A stretch of DNA of 64,000 bases, taken from positions 8,866,001 to 8,930,000 of the forward strand of contig NZ_CP066831.1 in NCBI RefSeq assembly GCF_016598615.1, given 5' to 3'. The notes below the pieces were generated by a model. That model was not told where the DNA came from and made no database searches. It worked only from the letters and a program-made list of their open reading frames with translations. A program made the translations under genes and the position numbers. Origin of the DNA: Streptomyces liliifuscus (GTDB taxonomy: Bacteria; Actinomycetota; Actinomycetes; Streptomycetales; Streptomycetaceae). Shown here piece after piece: positions 48,128 through 56,692 of the stretch. How positions within the stretch are numbered: the stretch's first letter is position 1; each line of letters begins with the position of its first letter.

Positions 48128-48299
48128 CTCACCCGGCCCGCAGAATTAATCACCGCGCCCCCGGCTGAGCGCCTAGCATTGCTGTCATGACCTGGCGACA
48201 TTGATCCACCAGCCGTGCCTCCCGAGGGGCCCGAGGACCGCCTCGGACGCCGTATCTCCGGCGTCCGAACTGTCCCTGCGGTCCCTACGGGAAGGCCTC

Positions 48300-49583
48300 A
48301 TGACTCTCTCACCTGCGCGTGTGCCCGGCACCGGCCCTGGCTCCGGCCCCGCCGTCCGGCGGCTGACGACCACGCTGTACGGCTACGCGTTCCTCGACGA
48401 CTTCGTCCTGCTCTACCCGGTCTACGCCCTGCTGTTCAGCGACACGGGGCTCACGGTCTGGCAGATCTCCTCGCTGTTCTGCCTGTGGGCGCTGACCGGC
48501 GTCCTGCTGGAGATCCCGTCCGGCGCCTGGGCCGACGCCGTGTCGCGGCGCCTGCTCCTTTGGTTCGGACCGCTGCTCACGGCCGCCGGATTCGCCCTGT
48601 GGGTACTCGCCCCGTCGTACTGGGCCTTCGCCCTCGGCTTCGTCCTCTGGGGCGCCAAGGGAGCGCTCGGCTCCGGCGCGCTGGAGGCGCTGGTGTACGA
48701 GGAGCTGGACCGGCTCGGCGCGGCCGACCGGTACGCGACCGTCATGGGCCGGGCCCGCGCGGCCGGGCTCGTGGCCGTGATGGCGGCGATGCCGGGGACC
48801 GGCCCGGTGTTCGCGTTCGGCGGCTACCCGGCCGTCGGGTTCGCAAGTGTGCTGGCCTGTCTGCTGGCGGCAGCCACCGCGGCACGCTTCCCGGAGCACC
48901 GAAAACCGGCTGACGCTGCAATGGGTCGGCGCGACGGCTGGACCCGGACGCTGCGGGCCGGGCTCGCGGAGGCCCGTGGCGACCGGTCCGTCCGTGGCGC
49001 CCTGCTGCTGGTCCCGGCCGTCACCGCCGTGTGGGGCGCCCTCGACGAGTACACACCGCTGCTCGTCCGCGACACGGGCGTCGCGGAGAGCGCGGTCCCG
49101 AACTGGCTGTTGCTGATCTGGGCGGGGGCGACGGTCGGCGGGCTGCTGGCCGGCGCGGGCAGGCGGCTGGGCACGGGCGGGTTCGCCGGTCTGCTCGCGG
49201 TCTCCGCGGTGGCACTGGCCGCGGGGGCGTGGGTGCGGACCCCGGCCGGCATCGGCCTTGTGGCGCTCTCCTTCTGCGGTTTCCAGCTGGCGAGCGTGCT
49301 GGCCGACGCCCGGCTCCAGGACCGGATCGGCGGAACCGGCCGGGCCACCCTGACCTCGGTGGCCGGGGTGGGCACCGACCTGACCACCATCGCCGTGTAC
49401 GGCACCTACGGGGTGATCGGGTCGGCGACCACGCACGGTGCCGCCTTCGCCCTGTTCGCGGTGCCCTACCTCGTGACGGCCGCGCTGCTGGCGGCCGTCG
49501 GAAAGGCGGCGGCCGGGAAGAGGGCCAGCGGGAAGGGGGCCGCCCGCGCGGCTAGAACTTCGGGTTCCAAGGCACGACCGTGA
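48300..49583 (+). CDS. MFS transporter
   Basis: 427 residues from ATG 48300 (MTLSPARVPGTGPG); the open frame starts at 48201 but that is leader. About 12 helices; the first loop has DDFVLLYPVYALLF, and between helices 2 and 3 is the MFS motif variant GAWADAVSRRLLL. Exporter of unknown drug or metabolite. Its last 32 bases overlap the convergent secreted-protein gene. Confidence 0.88.
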   Translation: MTLSPARVPGTGPGSGPAVRRLTTTLYGYAFLDDFVLLYPVYALLFSDTGLTVWQISSLFCLWALTGVLLEIPSGAWADAVSRRLLLWFGPLLTAAGFALWVLAPSYWAFALGFVLWGAKGALGSGALEALVYEELDRLGAADRYATVMGRARAAGLVAVMAAMPGTGPVFAFGGYPAVGFASVLACLLAAATAARFPEHRKPADAAMGRRDGWTRTLRAGLAEARGDRSVRGALLLVPAVTAVWGALDEYTPLLVRDTGVAESAVPNWLLLIWAGATVGGLLAGAGRRLGTGGFAGLLAVSAVALAAGAWVRTPAGIGLVALSFCGFQLASVLADARLQDRIGGTGRATLTSVAGVGTDLTTIAVYGTYGVIGSATTHGAAFALFAVPYLVTAALLAAVGKAAAGKRASGKGAARAARTSGSKARP

Positions 49584-50211
49584 AGTCTCCCGTGCCCTTC
49601 TTGACCTTCTCGAAGGGCGCGGAGCCGACGCACTTGGGCAGGTCCTTCGTCTCGACGGGGTTTCCGGTGGAGGCCCAGCTGTACCCGAGCCGGTCCTGCC
49701 CTCCGGTGTCATGGACGGTGATGCCGACCCGCTTGCCCTTGGCGCCAGGCAGGTCCGAATCGGTGACGACACCGGAGACGACGGCCACCTTGCCGCCGGT
49801 GACGAGGCAGTCCACCTCGGCCTTCGCCCAGGCACCGTCGCCGCCCGCGTAGTGGCTCCACTCGAAGGTGCCGGTGGCCTTCAGCGGATCGTCCGTGTCC
49901 TTCGCCGCCAGATGCGCGTCGAAGGAGAACGTGATGTCGTCCCCGGCCGACCGGTACAGCTTCGCCCTGCCGGTGAGCGCGGCGGCCTCACGCCGACGCT
50001 CACCGGACGCGGAGGTGGACGCGGAGGCGACGGAGGGCGCTGACGCGGTCGAGGCAGTGGACGGCGTTGAGGCCACTCCGGTGGTGGCGGTCGACGGCGT
50101 GGTGGAGGCGGTGGCGGACGAGGTGGCCCCGGCGGTCCCGGCGGTCCCCGTGGCCCCGGCGGTCACGAGCAGAGCGGCACCGAGCACGGCGGTCTTCGTA
50201 CGGCGGTTCAT
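49552..50211 (-). CDS. secreted protein of unknown function
   Basis: 219 residues from ATG 50211. Signal peptide MNRRTKTAVLGAALLVTAGA, then a Ser/Thr/Ala-rich linker to about residue 70 (repeats of STAST/TPST). A beta-rich domain follows, with a Cys pair (VDCLVTGG, LPKCVG). It looks like an exported beta-sandwich of the kind labelled repetin-like. No catalytic motif. Overlaps the MFS gene tail to tail by 32 bases. Confidence 0.75.
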   Translation of the reverse strand: MNRRTKTAVLGAALLVTAGATGTAGTAGATSSATASTTPSTATTGVASTPSTASTASAPSVASASTSASGERRREAAALTGRAKLYRSAGDDITFSFDAHLAAKDTDDPLKATGTFEWSHYAGGDGAWAKAEVDCLVTGGKVAVVSGVVTDSDLPGAKGKRVGITVHDTGGQDRLGYSWASTGNPVETKDLPKCVGSAPFEKVKKGTGDFTVVPWNPKF

Positions 50212-50335
50212 GTCGGCCCTTCGTGGTTCGTTGGGTGGTTCGACGGCGGGTGCGGACAGCACTCACTGTCCCGGCGCCGGCGCCGCGCCACATCGCGCCG
50301 CAGGCTGCACCGCGCCTCCGCCACCCGGCGGGGGA

Positions 50336-50402
50336 GCGCGCCCCTGACCTGCGCCCCTGGGAGGAAGGCCCTTCATCCCAGGGGCGCAGGTCAGGGGCGC
50401 GC
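50336..50402. repeat. 27-bp perfect inverted repeat in a divergent promoter region
   Basis: Arms 50336-50362 and 50376-50402 pair perfectly over 27 bp (outer GCGCGCCCCTGACC, inner GGGA/TCCC) with a 13-base loop that can itself pair GAAGG/CCTTC. It lies between divergent genes (secreted protein and amidase), so a terminator role would only stop leader or antisense reads. Its core GCGCCCC word echoes the intergenic repeat. Confidence 0.9.
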
Positions 50403-50459
50403 AACGAATCGCCGCCGTACCGCCGACGGACGCAACGATTCGTTCACCGGCGCGCAACG
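50399..50459. promoter_or_regulatory. GCGCAACG motif cluster upstream of the amidase gene
   Basis: GCGCAACG at 50399 and 50452, and CGCAACG at 50431 that opens the palindrome AACGATTCGTT (50434-50444). The cluster lies 84-144 bases upstream of the amidase start and matches the cluster before the APC permease. Confidence 0.45.
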
Positions 50460-50542
50460 GCTCCTCCTTGTCCGCCCGAGCCCGTCGCCCGTACCGTCTA
50501 TCTGGCCCCCCGAACCGCCTCCGATCCCGGTGAGGAACACGC

Positions 50543-51331
50543 ATGCGCACCGCCCTGCTCCAGAGCTCCGGCCGTCCCGGCTCGGTCGTCGAGAACCTCA
50601 AGGTCCTCGACGAGGCCGCGGGCCGTGCCGCCGCCGCGGGCGCCGGGCTCCTCGCCGCCCCGGAGATGTTCCTGACCGGCTACGCGATCGGCGCCGACGT
50701 GCGCCGGCTCGCCGAGCCCGCCGACGGTGACTCCGCGGACGAGATCGCCGAGATCGCCTCCCGGCACGGCGTGGCCATCGCCTACGGCTACCCGGAGCGC
50801 GCGGGAGAGCTGGTCTTCAACTCGGCCCAGCTGATCTCCGCCGACGGCACGCGCCTCGCCAACTACCGCAAGACCCATCTCTTCGGCTGCTTCGAGCAGG
50901 AGTGGTTCACGCCCGGCGACGAGCCTGTCGTCCAGGCCGAGCTCGACGGCCTCCGCGTCGGCCTGATGATCTGCTACGACGTGGAGTTCCCGGAGAACGT
51001 CCGCGCGCACGCCCTCGCCGGCACCGACTTCCTCGTCGTGCCCACGGCCCAGATGCACCCGTTCCAGTTCGTCGCCGAGTCCGTCGTACCGGTGCGTGCC
51101 TTCGAGAACCAGATGTACGTCGCGTACGTCAACCGGGTCGGTGCGGAAGGGGAGTTCGAGTTCGTCGGGCTCTCCACGCTGGCCGGCCCCGACGGGGGCG
51201 CCCGGGCCCGAGCAGGCCGCGGCGAGGAACTCGTCCTCGGTGACGTGGACCCCGCCCTCCTCGCCGCCTCGCGCGAGGCCAACCCGTATCTGAAGGACCG
51301 CCGCCCCGGCCTCTACGGGTCCCTCGTCTGA
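50543..51331 (+). CDS. carbon-nitrogen hydrolase (nitrilase-superfamily amidase)
   Basis: 262 residues. The catalytic triad is present: Glu41 (AAPEMFLTGY), Lys110 (YRKTHLFG) and Cys144 (MICYDVEFPE). This is the aliphatic/aromatic amidase branch. It is 80 bases upstream of a flavin amine oxidase of the amino-acid monooxygenase type. Such monooxygenases turn an amino acid into an amide with loss of CO2, and this amidase could complete the route to the acid. Cytoplasmic. Confidence 0.92.
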   Translation: MRTALLQSSGRPGSVVENLKVLDEAAGRAAAAGAGLLAAPEMFLTGYAIGADVRRLAEPADGDSADEIAEIASRHGVAIAYGYPERAGELVFNSAQLISADGTRLANYRKTHLFGCFEQEWFTPGDEPVVQAELDGLRVGLMICYDVEFPENVRAHALAGTDFLVVPTAQMHPFQFVAESVVPVRAFENQMYVAYVNRVGAEGEFEFVGLSTLAGPDGGARARAGRGEELVLGDVDPALLAASREANPYLKDRRPGLYGSLV

Positions 51332-51411
51332 CCTCCCCCGATCCACCGGGCCTGCCCCAGCCCCCCAGGCAGCCTCACCACCCAGCTTTCCCCGCAAGGA
51401 GTCCGTACCCC

Positions 51412-53118
51412 ATGACGTCCACGGTGCCCCCCGCCGTCCCGCACACCGACGCGCAGCCGCCGATCACCATGTTCGGCCCGGACTTCCCATACGCGTACGA
51501 CGACTTCCTCGCGCACCCCGCGGGCCTCGGCCAGATACCGGCGACCGAGCTCGGCACCGAGGTCGCCGTCATCGGCGGCGGTCTGTCCGGCATCGTGGCC
51601 GCGTACGAGCTGATGAAGATGGGCCTCAAGCCCGTCGTGTACGAGGCCGACAGGATCGGCGGACGGCTGCGGACCGTGGGCTTCGACGGGTGCGACCCCT
51701 CCCTCACCGCCGAGATGGGCGCGATGCGCTTTCCGCCGTCCTCCACGGCACTCCAGCACTACATCGACCTGGTGGGGCTGCGGACCGAGCCGTTCCCCAA
51801 CCCCCTCGCCGAGGCGACCCCTTCGACCGTCGTCGACCTCAAGGGCGAGTCGCACTACGCGACCAGCGTCGACGACCTGCCGCAGGTCTACCGCGACGTG
51901 ATGAACGCGTGGAACGCCTGCCTCGAAGAGGGCGCCGACTTCTCCGACATGAACCAGGCCATGCGTGAGCGCGATGTGCCGCGCATCCGCGAGATCTGGG
52001 CGAAGCTCGTCGAGAAGCTCGACAACCAGACCTTCTACGGCTTCCTCTGCGAGTCGGAGTCCTTCAAGTCCTTCCGGCACCGAGAGATCTTCGGCCAGGT
52101 CGGCTTCGGTACCGGCGGCTGGGACACCGACTTCCCGAACTCCATCCTGGAGATCCTGCGCGTCGTCTACACCGAGGCCGACGACCACCACCGCGGCATC
52201 GTCGGCGGCAGCCAGCAGCTCCCGCTGCGCCTGTGGGAGCGCGAGCCGCAGAAGATCGTGCACTGGGCGTACGGCACCTCGCTCGCCACCCTGCACGACG
52301 GGACACCGCGGCCCGCCGTGACCCGTCTGAACCGCACGGCCGGCAACGGGATCACGGTCACCGACGCCTCCGGCGACATCCGTACGTACCGGGCGGCGAT
52401 CTTCACCGCCCAGTCCTGGATGCTGCTGTCCAAGGTCGCCTGCGACGACGCGCTCTTCCCGATCGACCACTGGACGGCGATCGAGCGCACCCACTACATG
52501 GAGTCGAGCAAGCTCTTCGTGCCGGTCGACAGGCCGTTCTGGCTGGACAAGGCCGTCGACGACAGGGGAAATCCGACGGGCCGGGACGTCATGTCGATGA
52601 CGCTCACCGACCGCATGACGCGCGGCACCTACCTCCTCGACGACGGGCCGGACAAGCCCGCCGTCATCTGCCTCTCCTACACCTGGTGCGACGACAGCCT
52701 GAAGTGGCTGCCGCTGTCCGCGAACGAGCGGATGGAGGTCATGCTGAAGTCGCTCGGCGAGATCTACCCGAAGGTCGACATCAGGAAGCACATCATCGGC
52801 AACCCGGTGACCGTGTCCTGGGAGAACGAGCCCTACTTCATGGGCGCGTTCAAGGCCAACCTGCCCGGTCACTACCGCTACCAGCGGCGCCTGTTCACCC
52901 ACTTCATGCAGGACCGGCTGCCCGAGGACAAGCGGGGCATCTTCCTCGCGGGCGACGACATCTCCTGGACGGCCGGCTGGGCCGAGGGCGCCGTACAGAC
53001 CGCCCTCAACGCCGTATGGGGCGTCATGCACCACTTCGGCGGCGGAACGGACCCGGCCAACCCGGGCCCCGGCGACGTATACGACGACATCGCCCCGGTG
53101 GAACTGCCCGAGGACTGA
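51412..53118 (+). CDS. flavin amine oxidase / L-amino-acid monooxygenase-like
   Basis: 568 residues. Dinucleotide-binding VAVIGGGLSGIVAAYEL at about 51-67, FAD contacts EADRIGGRLRT (79-88) and C-terminal GIFLAGDDISWTAGWAEGA. The long insert and SESFKSFRHREIFGQVGFG segment recall the tryptophan/phenylalanine 2-monooxygenase and L-amino-acid oxidase branch rather than simple monoamine oxidase. ATG 51412 with AAGGAG nine bases upstream. Pairs with the amidase. It may catabolise an amino acid; the substrate is not readable. Confidence 0.9.
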   Translation: MTSTVPPAVPHTDAQPPITMFGPDFPYAYDDFLAHPAGLGQIPATELGTEVAVIGGGLSGIVAAYELMKMGLKPVVYEADRIGGRLRTVGFDGCDPSLTAEMGAMRFPPSSTALQHYIDLVGLRTEPFPNPLAEATPSTVVDLKGESHYATSVDDLPQVYRDVMNAWNACLEEGADFSDMNQAMRERDVPRIREIWAKLVEKLDNQTFYGFLCESESFKSFRHREIFGQVGFGTGGWDTDFPNSILEILRVVYTEADDHHRGIVGGSQQLPLRLWEREPQKIVHWAYGTSLATLHDGTPRPAVTRLNRTAGNGITVTDASGDIRTYRAAIFTAQSWMLLSKVACDDALFPIDHWTAIERTHYMESSKLFVPVDRPFWLDKAVDDRGNPTGRDVMSMTLTDRMTRGTYLLDDGPDKPAVICLSYTWCDDSLKWLPLSANERMEVMLKSLGEIYPKVDIRKHIIGNPVTVSWENEPYFMGAFKANLPGHYRYQRRLFTHFMQDRLPEDKRGIFLAGDDISWTAGWAEGAVQTALNAVWGVMHHFGGGTDPANPGPGDVYDDIAPVELPED

Positions 53119-53163
53119 GCGCCCCAAAGGGGCGCGAGGAACTGCGCGACCAGCCCCCACCGG
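53119..53163 (-). repeat. intergenic GC-rich repeat, single copy
   Basis: Directly after the amine oxidase stop: GCGCCCC AAA GGGGCGC hairpin (53119-53135) followed by GAGGAACTGCGCGACCAGCC, a minus-oriented copy. Likely also terminates the transcript. Confidence 0.8.
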
Positions 53164-53175
53164 CCCGCAGACAGA

Positions 53176-53874
53176 TCACAGCGTTCCCAACGGAGTGAGC
53201 AAGCACCGGCCGACCAGGCCAACCCCCGTGTCGAGCCGCTCGACGAACTCCCCGGCCAGGTCGGGGAGTTCCCGCAACGCCCACACGGCCCGCGCGGCGG
53301 ACCACGCCGCGTCCCGCGCCCGGTCCAGACTCCACGCGCCGAGCAGATGGGTCAGCGGGTCGGCGATCTGGAGGAGATCGGGGCCCGGCATCAGATCTTC
53401 GCGGATCCGCTCCTCCAGCGAGACGAGGACGTCACCCACGCGATCGAACTCGTCCTCCAGCTCGGCCGGTTCGCAGCCGAGCGTACGACAGGTGTCCACC
53501 ACCGCGAGCGCCAGATCGTGCCCGATGTGCGCATTGATGCCCGCAAGGGCGAACTGCAGCGGACGTACTCCGGGATGGCGCCGGAGCTGGAACAGCGGCC
53601 GCCAGCAGGCGGGCGGACGACGCTCGTCCGCCACCGCCTCGACGGCGTCCAGATAGCGCTCGGCGAACCGCACGTCCAGCGTGATCGCGGCGCGGGTGTC
53701 GATGAAGTGCCCTGTCTCCAGGCGCCGGTCGACCTCCTCGGTGACGGCGAGGTAGACACGGTTGAAGACCGCGACACCGTCCCGCTCGGGCCAGGCCGCA
53801 CCCAGCGCACGCATCCGGTGCACCACCGCGTCGACGCCGTGCACGCGAGCTGTGAACTGTTCCAACGGCACCAT
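53176..53874 (-). CDS. DUF5995 family protein
   Basis: 232 residues, nearly all alpha-helical. Matches the DUF5995 pattern I recall: VFNRVYLAVTEEVDRRL, FIDTRAAITLDVRFAERYLDAV, and FALAGINAHIGHDLALAVVDT with conserved His and Asp (possible metal site). GTG or ATG start near 53874. Found as a single gene. Function unknown. Confidence 0.78.
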   Translation of the reverse strand: MVPLEQFTARVHGVDAVVHRMRALGAAWPERDGVAVFNRVYLAVTEEVDRRLETGHFIDTRAAITLDVRFAERYLDAVEAVADERRPPACWRPLFQLRRHPGVRPLQFALAGINAHIGHDLALAVVDTCRTLGCEPAELEDEFDRVGDVLVSLEERIREDLMPGPDLLQIADPLTHLLGAWSLDRARDAAWSAARAVWALRELPDLAGEFVERLDTGVGLVGRCLLTPLGTL

Positions 53875-53975
53875 GGGGGCAGGGTCCCAGGCCTACGCTG
53901 TGCCGAGGGCCGCCGGGCCGAGCGCTTCCCCAGAACGGGGGAACACGCGGGACCCGGCGGAGGGGGGAGCACCAC

Positions 53976-55169
53976 GTGTCAGGGCAACGTGCCCATCGCC
54001 TGGCCGCACGCAGGGCCGAGCGCAGGCGCGCCGCCCGGCGCGGCGCCATGGTCGCCGTGGCGTCCGCGGTCGTCGTGGTCGGCACCGTGACGGGGATGAT
54101 GTCCGCGCTCGACGACGGTCGGGGCAGCGACGAGGCGCGTCCCGACGTCACCAGCTCACCGCTTCTGCAGCCGCTGCCCGGCGTGCCCACGCCGTCGCCC
54201 TCGAAGACGTCCGCCTCACCGTCCCCGTCGCCCTCCCCGACGAAGGCGAAGCCGAGCCCGAAGCCCTCGAAGAGCGCGTCGACGAAACCGAGGACGGAGC
54301 CCGTGTCGGTGCAGCTGTACCGCCATCCCGAGTCCCAGGTACTCGACTGGGTCCGTGACCATCGCGACGACCCGCGCCGCCCGCTCATCGAGTCCCGGAT
54401 AGCCGACCGGCCCGCCGCGGTGTGGTTCGCGGACTACACGCCGTCGAACATCACCGCCCGCGTCAGGGCGGTCACCTCGGCCGGCTCGGCGAAGGACAGG
54501 GTCCCGGTCGTCGTCCCGTACGCGATATCGAACCGGGACTGCGGAGGGGCCTCGCAGGGCGGTGCGCCGGACCTCGGGGCGTACGACGGGTGGATCGACA
54601 AGTTCGCGGCGGGCCTCGGTTCCGAGGAGGTCATCGTGGTCCTGGAGCCGGACGCGATCGCCCAGTCGGACTGCCTGTCCGAGGGCGACCGGGCCGCCCG
54701 CTTCGCCTCGCTGGCCCGCGCGGGACGCGTCCTCAAGGCGGCGAACCCGAAGGCGCGGGTCTACTTCGACGCGGGCCATTCCGACTGGAACACCCCGGAG
54801 AAGCAGGCCGGACTGCTGCGCCGGGCCGGTGCCGCGTCCGCCGCCTCCTCGGACGGCATCTTCAGCAACGTCTCGAACTTCAACCGGACGGGCGACGAGA
54901 TCGCGTACGTCCGCCGGACCCTCGACGCCCTCGGCGGCCCCGCGGGCCTGGGCGCCGTCATCGACACCAGCCGCAACGGCAACGGCGCCCCGGCCGACGG
55001 CGAGTGGTGCGACCCAGCGGGCCGCAAGCTCGGACAGGCGCCGACCATGAGCACCGGAGAGGCGCGGATCGACGCCTACCTGTGGGTGAAGCTGCCCGGC
55101 GAGTCCGACGGCTGCAAGGGCGCCCCGGGGACGTTCACCCCGGACTACGCCTACGACTTGGCACGCTGA
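53976..55169 (+). CDS. GH6 endoglucanase-type protein, membrane anchored
   Basis: 397 residues. Basic N-terminus, one hydrophobic helix (about 25-45, MVAVASAVVVVGTVTGMM), then a Ser/Pro/Lys linker to about 108. The GH6 domain spans 110-397. Catalytic residues visible: Asp188 in VVPYAISNRDCGG and Asp226 in VVLEPDAIAQ, with the C-terminal WVKLPGESDG loop that holds substrate. There is no obvious carbohydrate-binding module. It may trim beta-1,4-glucan at the cell surface; in Streptomyces such enzymes can also act on glucan at hyphal tips. GTG 53976. Its end overlaps the convergent permease by 19 bases. Confidence 0.92.
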   Translation: MSGQRAHRLAARRAERRRAARRGAMVAVASAVVVVGTVTGMMSALDDGRGSDEARPDVTSSPLLQPLPGVPTPSPSKTSASPSPSPSPTKAKPSPKPSKSASTKPRTEPVSVQLYRHPESQVLDWVRDHRDDPRRPLIESRIADRPAAVWFADYTPSNITARVRAVTSAGSAKDRVPVVVPYAISNRDCGGASQGGAPDLGAYDGWIDKFAAGLGSEEVIVVLEPDAIAQSDCLSEGDRAARFASLARAGRVLKAANPKARVYFDAGHSDWNTPEKQAGLLRRAGAASAASSDGIFSNVSNFNRTGDEIAYVRRTLDALGGPAGLGAVIDTSRNGNGAPADGEWCDPAGRKLGQAPTMSTGEARIDAYLWVKLPGESDGCKGAPGTFTPDYAYDLAR

Positions 55170-56581
55170 CCGCCCGCCGAGTCGGATCCCGAGCCCGATG
55201 CCGAGTCGGAGCCGGAGCCGTAAGACGACGTGCCCTCGTCCAGCAGCGGCTCCTGCGACTTGAGGTGCGCGGGAGCCATGGCGCGCAGCGCGTGGTACCC
55301 GATGATGACGACGAGCGTCCCGAGCGCGATGCCGCTCAGCGAGAACGTGTCGGTGAACTCCAGCGTGACGTTGCCGACGCCGATGATGATGCCCGCCGCG
55401 GCCGGCACCAGATTCAGCGGATTGCGCAGGTCCACCCCGGCGTTGAGCCAGATCTGCGCGCCCAGCAGGCCGATCATGCCGTACAGGATGACCGTGATCC
55501 CGCCGAGCACACCGCCCGGAATGGCGGCCACGACCGCGCCGAACTTCGGGCAGAGGCCGAAGAGCAGCGCGAAGCCCGCGGCGGCCCAGTAGGCGGCCGT
55601 GGAGTAGACACGGGTCGCGGCCATGACGCCGATGTTCTCGGAGTACGTCGTGTTGGGCGGGCCGCCCACGGCGGTGGAGAGCATCGAGCCGACGCCGTCC
55701 GCGGAGATCGCCGTGCCCAGCCTGTCGTCCAGCGGGTCGCCGGTCATCTCGCCGACCGCCTTCACATGGCCCGCGTTCTCGGCGACCAGCGCGATGACGA
55801 CGGGCAGCGCCACGAGGATCGCCGACCACTCGAAGGACGGGCCGTGGAAGTTCGGCAGCCCGATCCAGTCGGCCCGGCCCACGGCGGAGAGGTCGAGCCG
55901 CCAGTGATCGGTGAGTCTGCCGCTCGCGTCGACCGAGTGGATCCGCCCGAAGACGCGGTCGAAGACCCAGGAGATCCCGTACCCGAAGACCAGCCCGAGG
56001 AAGATCGCGATCCGTGACCAGAAACCGCGCAGGCACACCACGGCCAGAGCCGTGAACACCATCACGAGCAGGGCCGTCCACTGGTCCTGCGGCCAGTACG
56101 TCGAGGCGGTGACCGGCGCCAGGTTGAAGCCGATCAGCATGACGACCGCGCCCGTGACGATCGGCGGCATCGCGGCGTGGATGATCCGCGCCCCGAACCG
56201 CTGCACCGCCAGACCCACGAGGAACAGCGCGACCCCGACCACGAAGACGGCACCGGTCACGGTCGCACTGCTGCCGCCCTGCGCTCGGATCACCGCCGCG
56301 ACGCCCACGAAGGACAGCGAGCAGCCGAGATAGCTGGGCACCCGGCCGCGGGTCGCGAGCAGGAAGATCACCGTCGCGACACCCGACATCATGATCGCGA
56401 GGTTCGGGTCCAGGCCCATCAGGACCGGCGCGACGAAGGACGCCCCGAACATCGCCACCACGTGCTGGGCACCGAGCCCGGCCGTACGCGGCCACGACAG
56501 CCGTTCGTCGGGGCGGACGACCGCCCCCGGCGCGGGCGTGCGCCCGTCACCGTGCAGCTTCCAGCGCACGCCGAGGTCCAT
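55151..56581 (-). CDS. NCS2-family nucleobase (uracil/xanthine) permease
   Basis: 476 residues with 12-14 membrane helices. The NCS2 signature is in the loop ENAGHVKAVGEMTGDPLDDRLG, with VGGPPNTTYSENIGVMAATRVYS after it. Short acidic Gly/Ser tail. Imports uracil or xanthine with proton symport. Its group in actinobacteria is often called uracil-xanthine permease. It may feed pyrimidine salvage (PyrR can use uracil). It follows an MFS gene on the same strand by 111 bases. Confidence 0.92.
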   Translation of the reverse strand: MDLGVRWKLHGDGRTPAPGAVVRPDERLSWPRTAGLGAQHVVAMFGASFVAPVLMGLDPNLAIMMSGVATVIFLLATRGRVPSYLGCSLSFVGVAAVIRAQGGSSATVTGAVFVVGVALFLVGLAVQRFGARIIHAAMPPIVTGAVVMLIGFNLAPVTASTYWPQDQWTALLVMVFTALAVVCLRGFWSRIAIFLGLVFGYGISWVFDRVFGRIHSVDASGRLTDHWRLDLSAVGRADWIGLPNFHGPSFEWSAILVALPVVIALVAENAGHVKAVGEMTGDPLDDRLGTAISADGVGSMLSTAVGGPPNTTYSENIGVMAATRVYSTAAYWAAAGFALLFGLCPKFGAVVAAIPGGVLGGITVILYGMIGLLGAQIWLNAGVDLRNPLNLVPAAAGIIIGVGNVTLEFTDTFSLSGIALGTLVVIIGYHALRAMAPAHLKSQEPLLDEGTSSYGSGSDSASGSGSDSAGGQRAKS

Positions 56582-56692
56582 GGTGGGTTCCGCTTTCTCT
56601 GTACGTCGAGATCCTGACGTCGACGGACCGACGTCAAGATCCGTAAGTGAAGATCAGCGCCATGGTAGGGCGGAGCGGGGAGGGCGACCGGT

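Noticed and set aside
54216..56495. 759-residue minus-strand frame across GH6 and the permease
   Set aside because: Out of frame with the NCS2 permease; Arg-rich nonsense composition.
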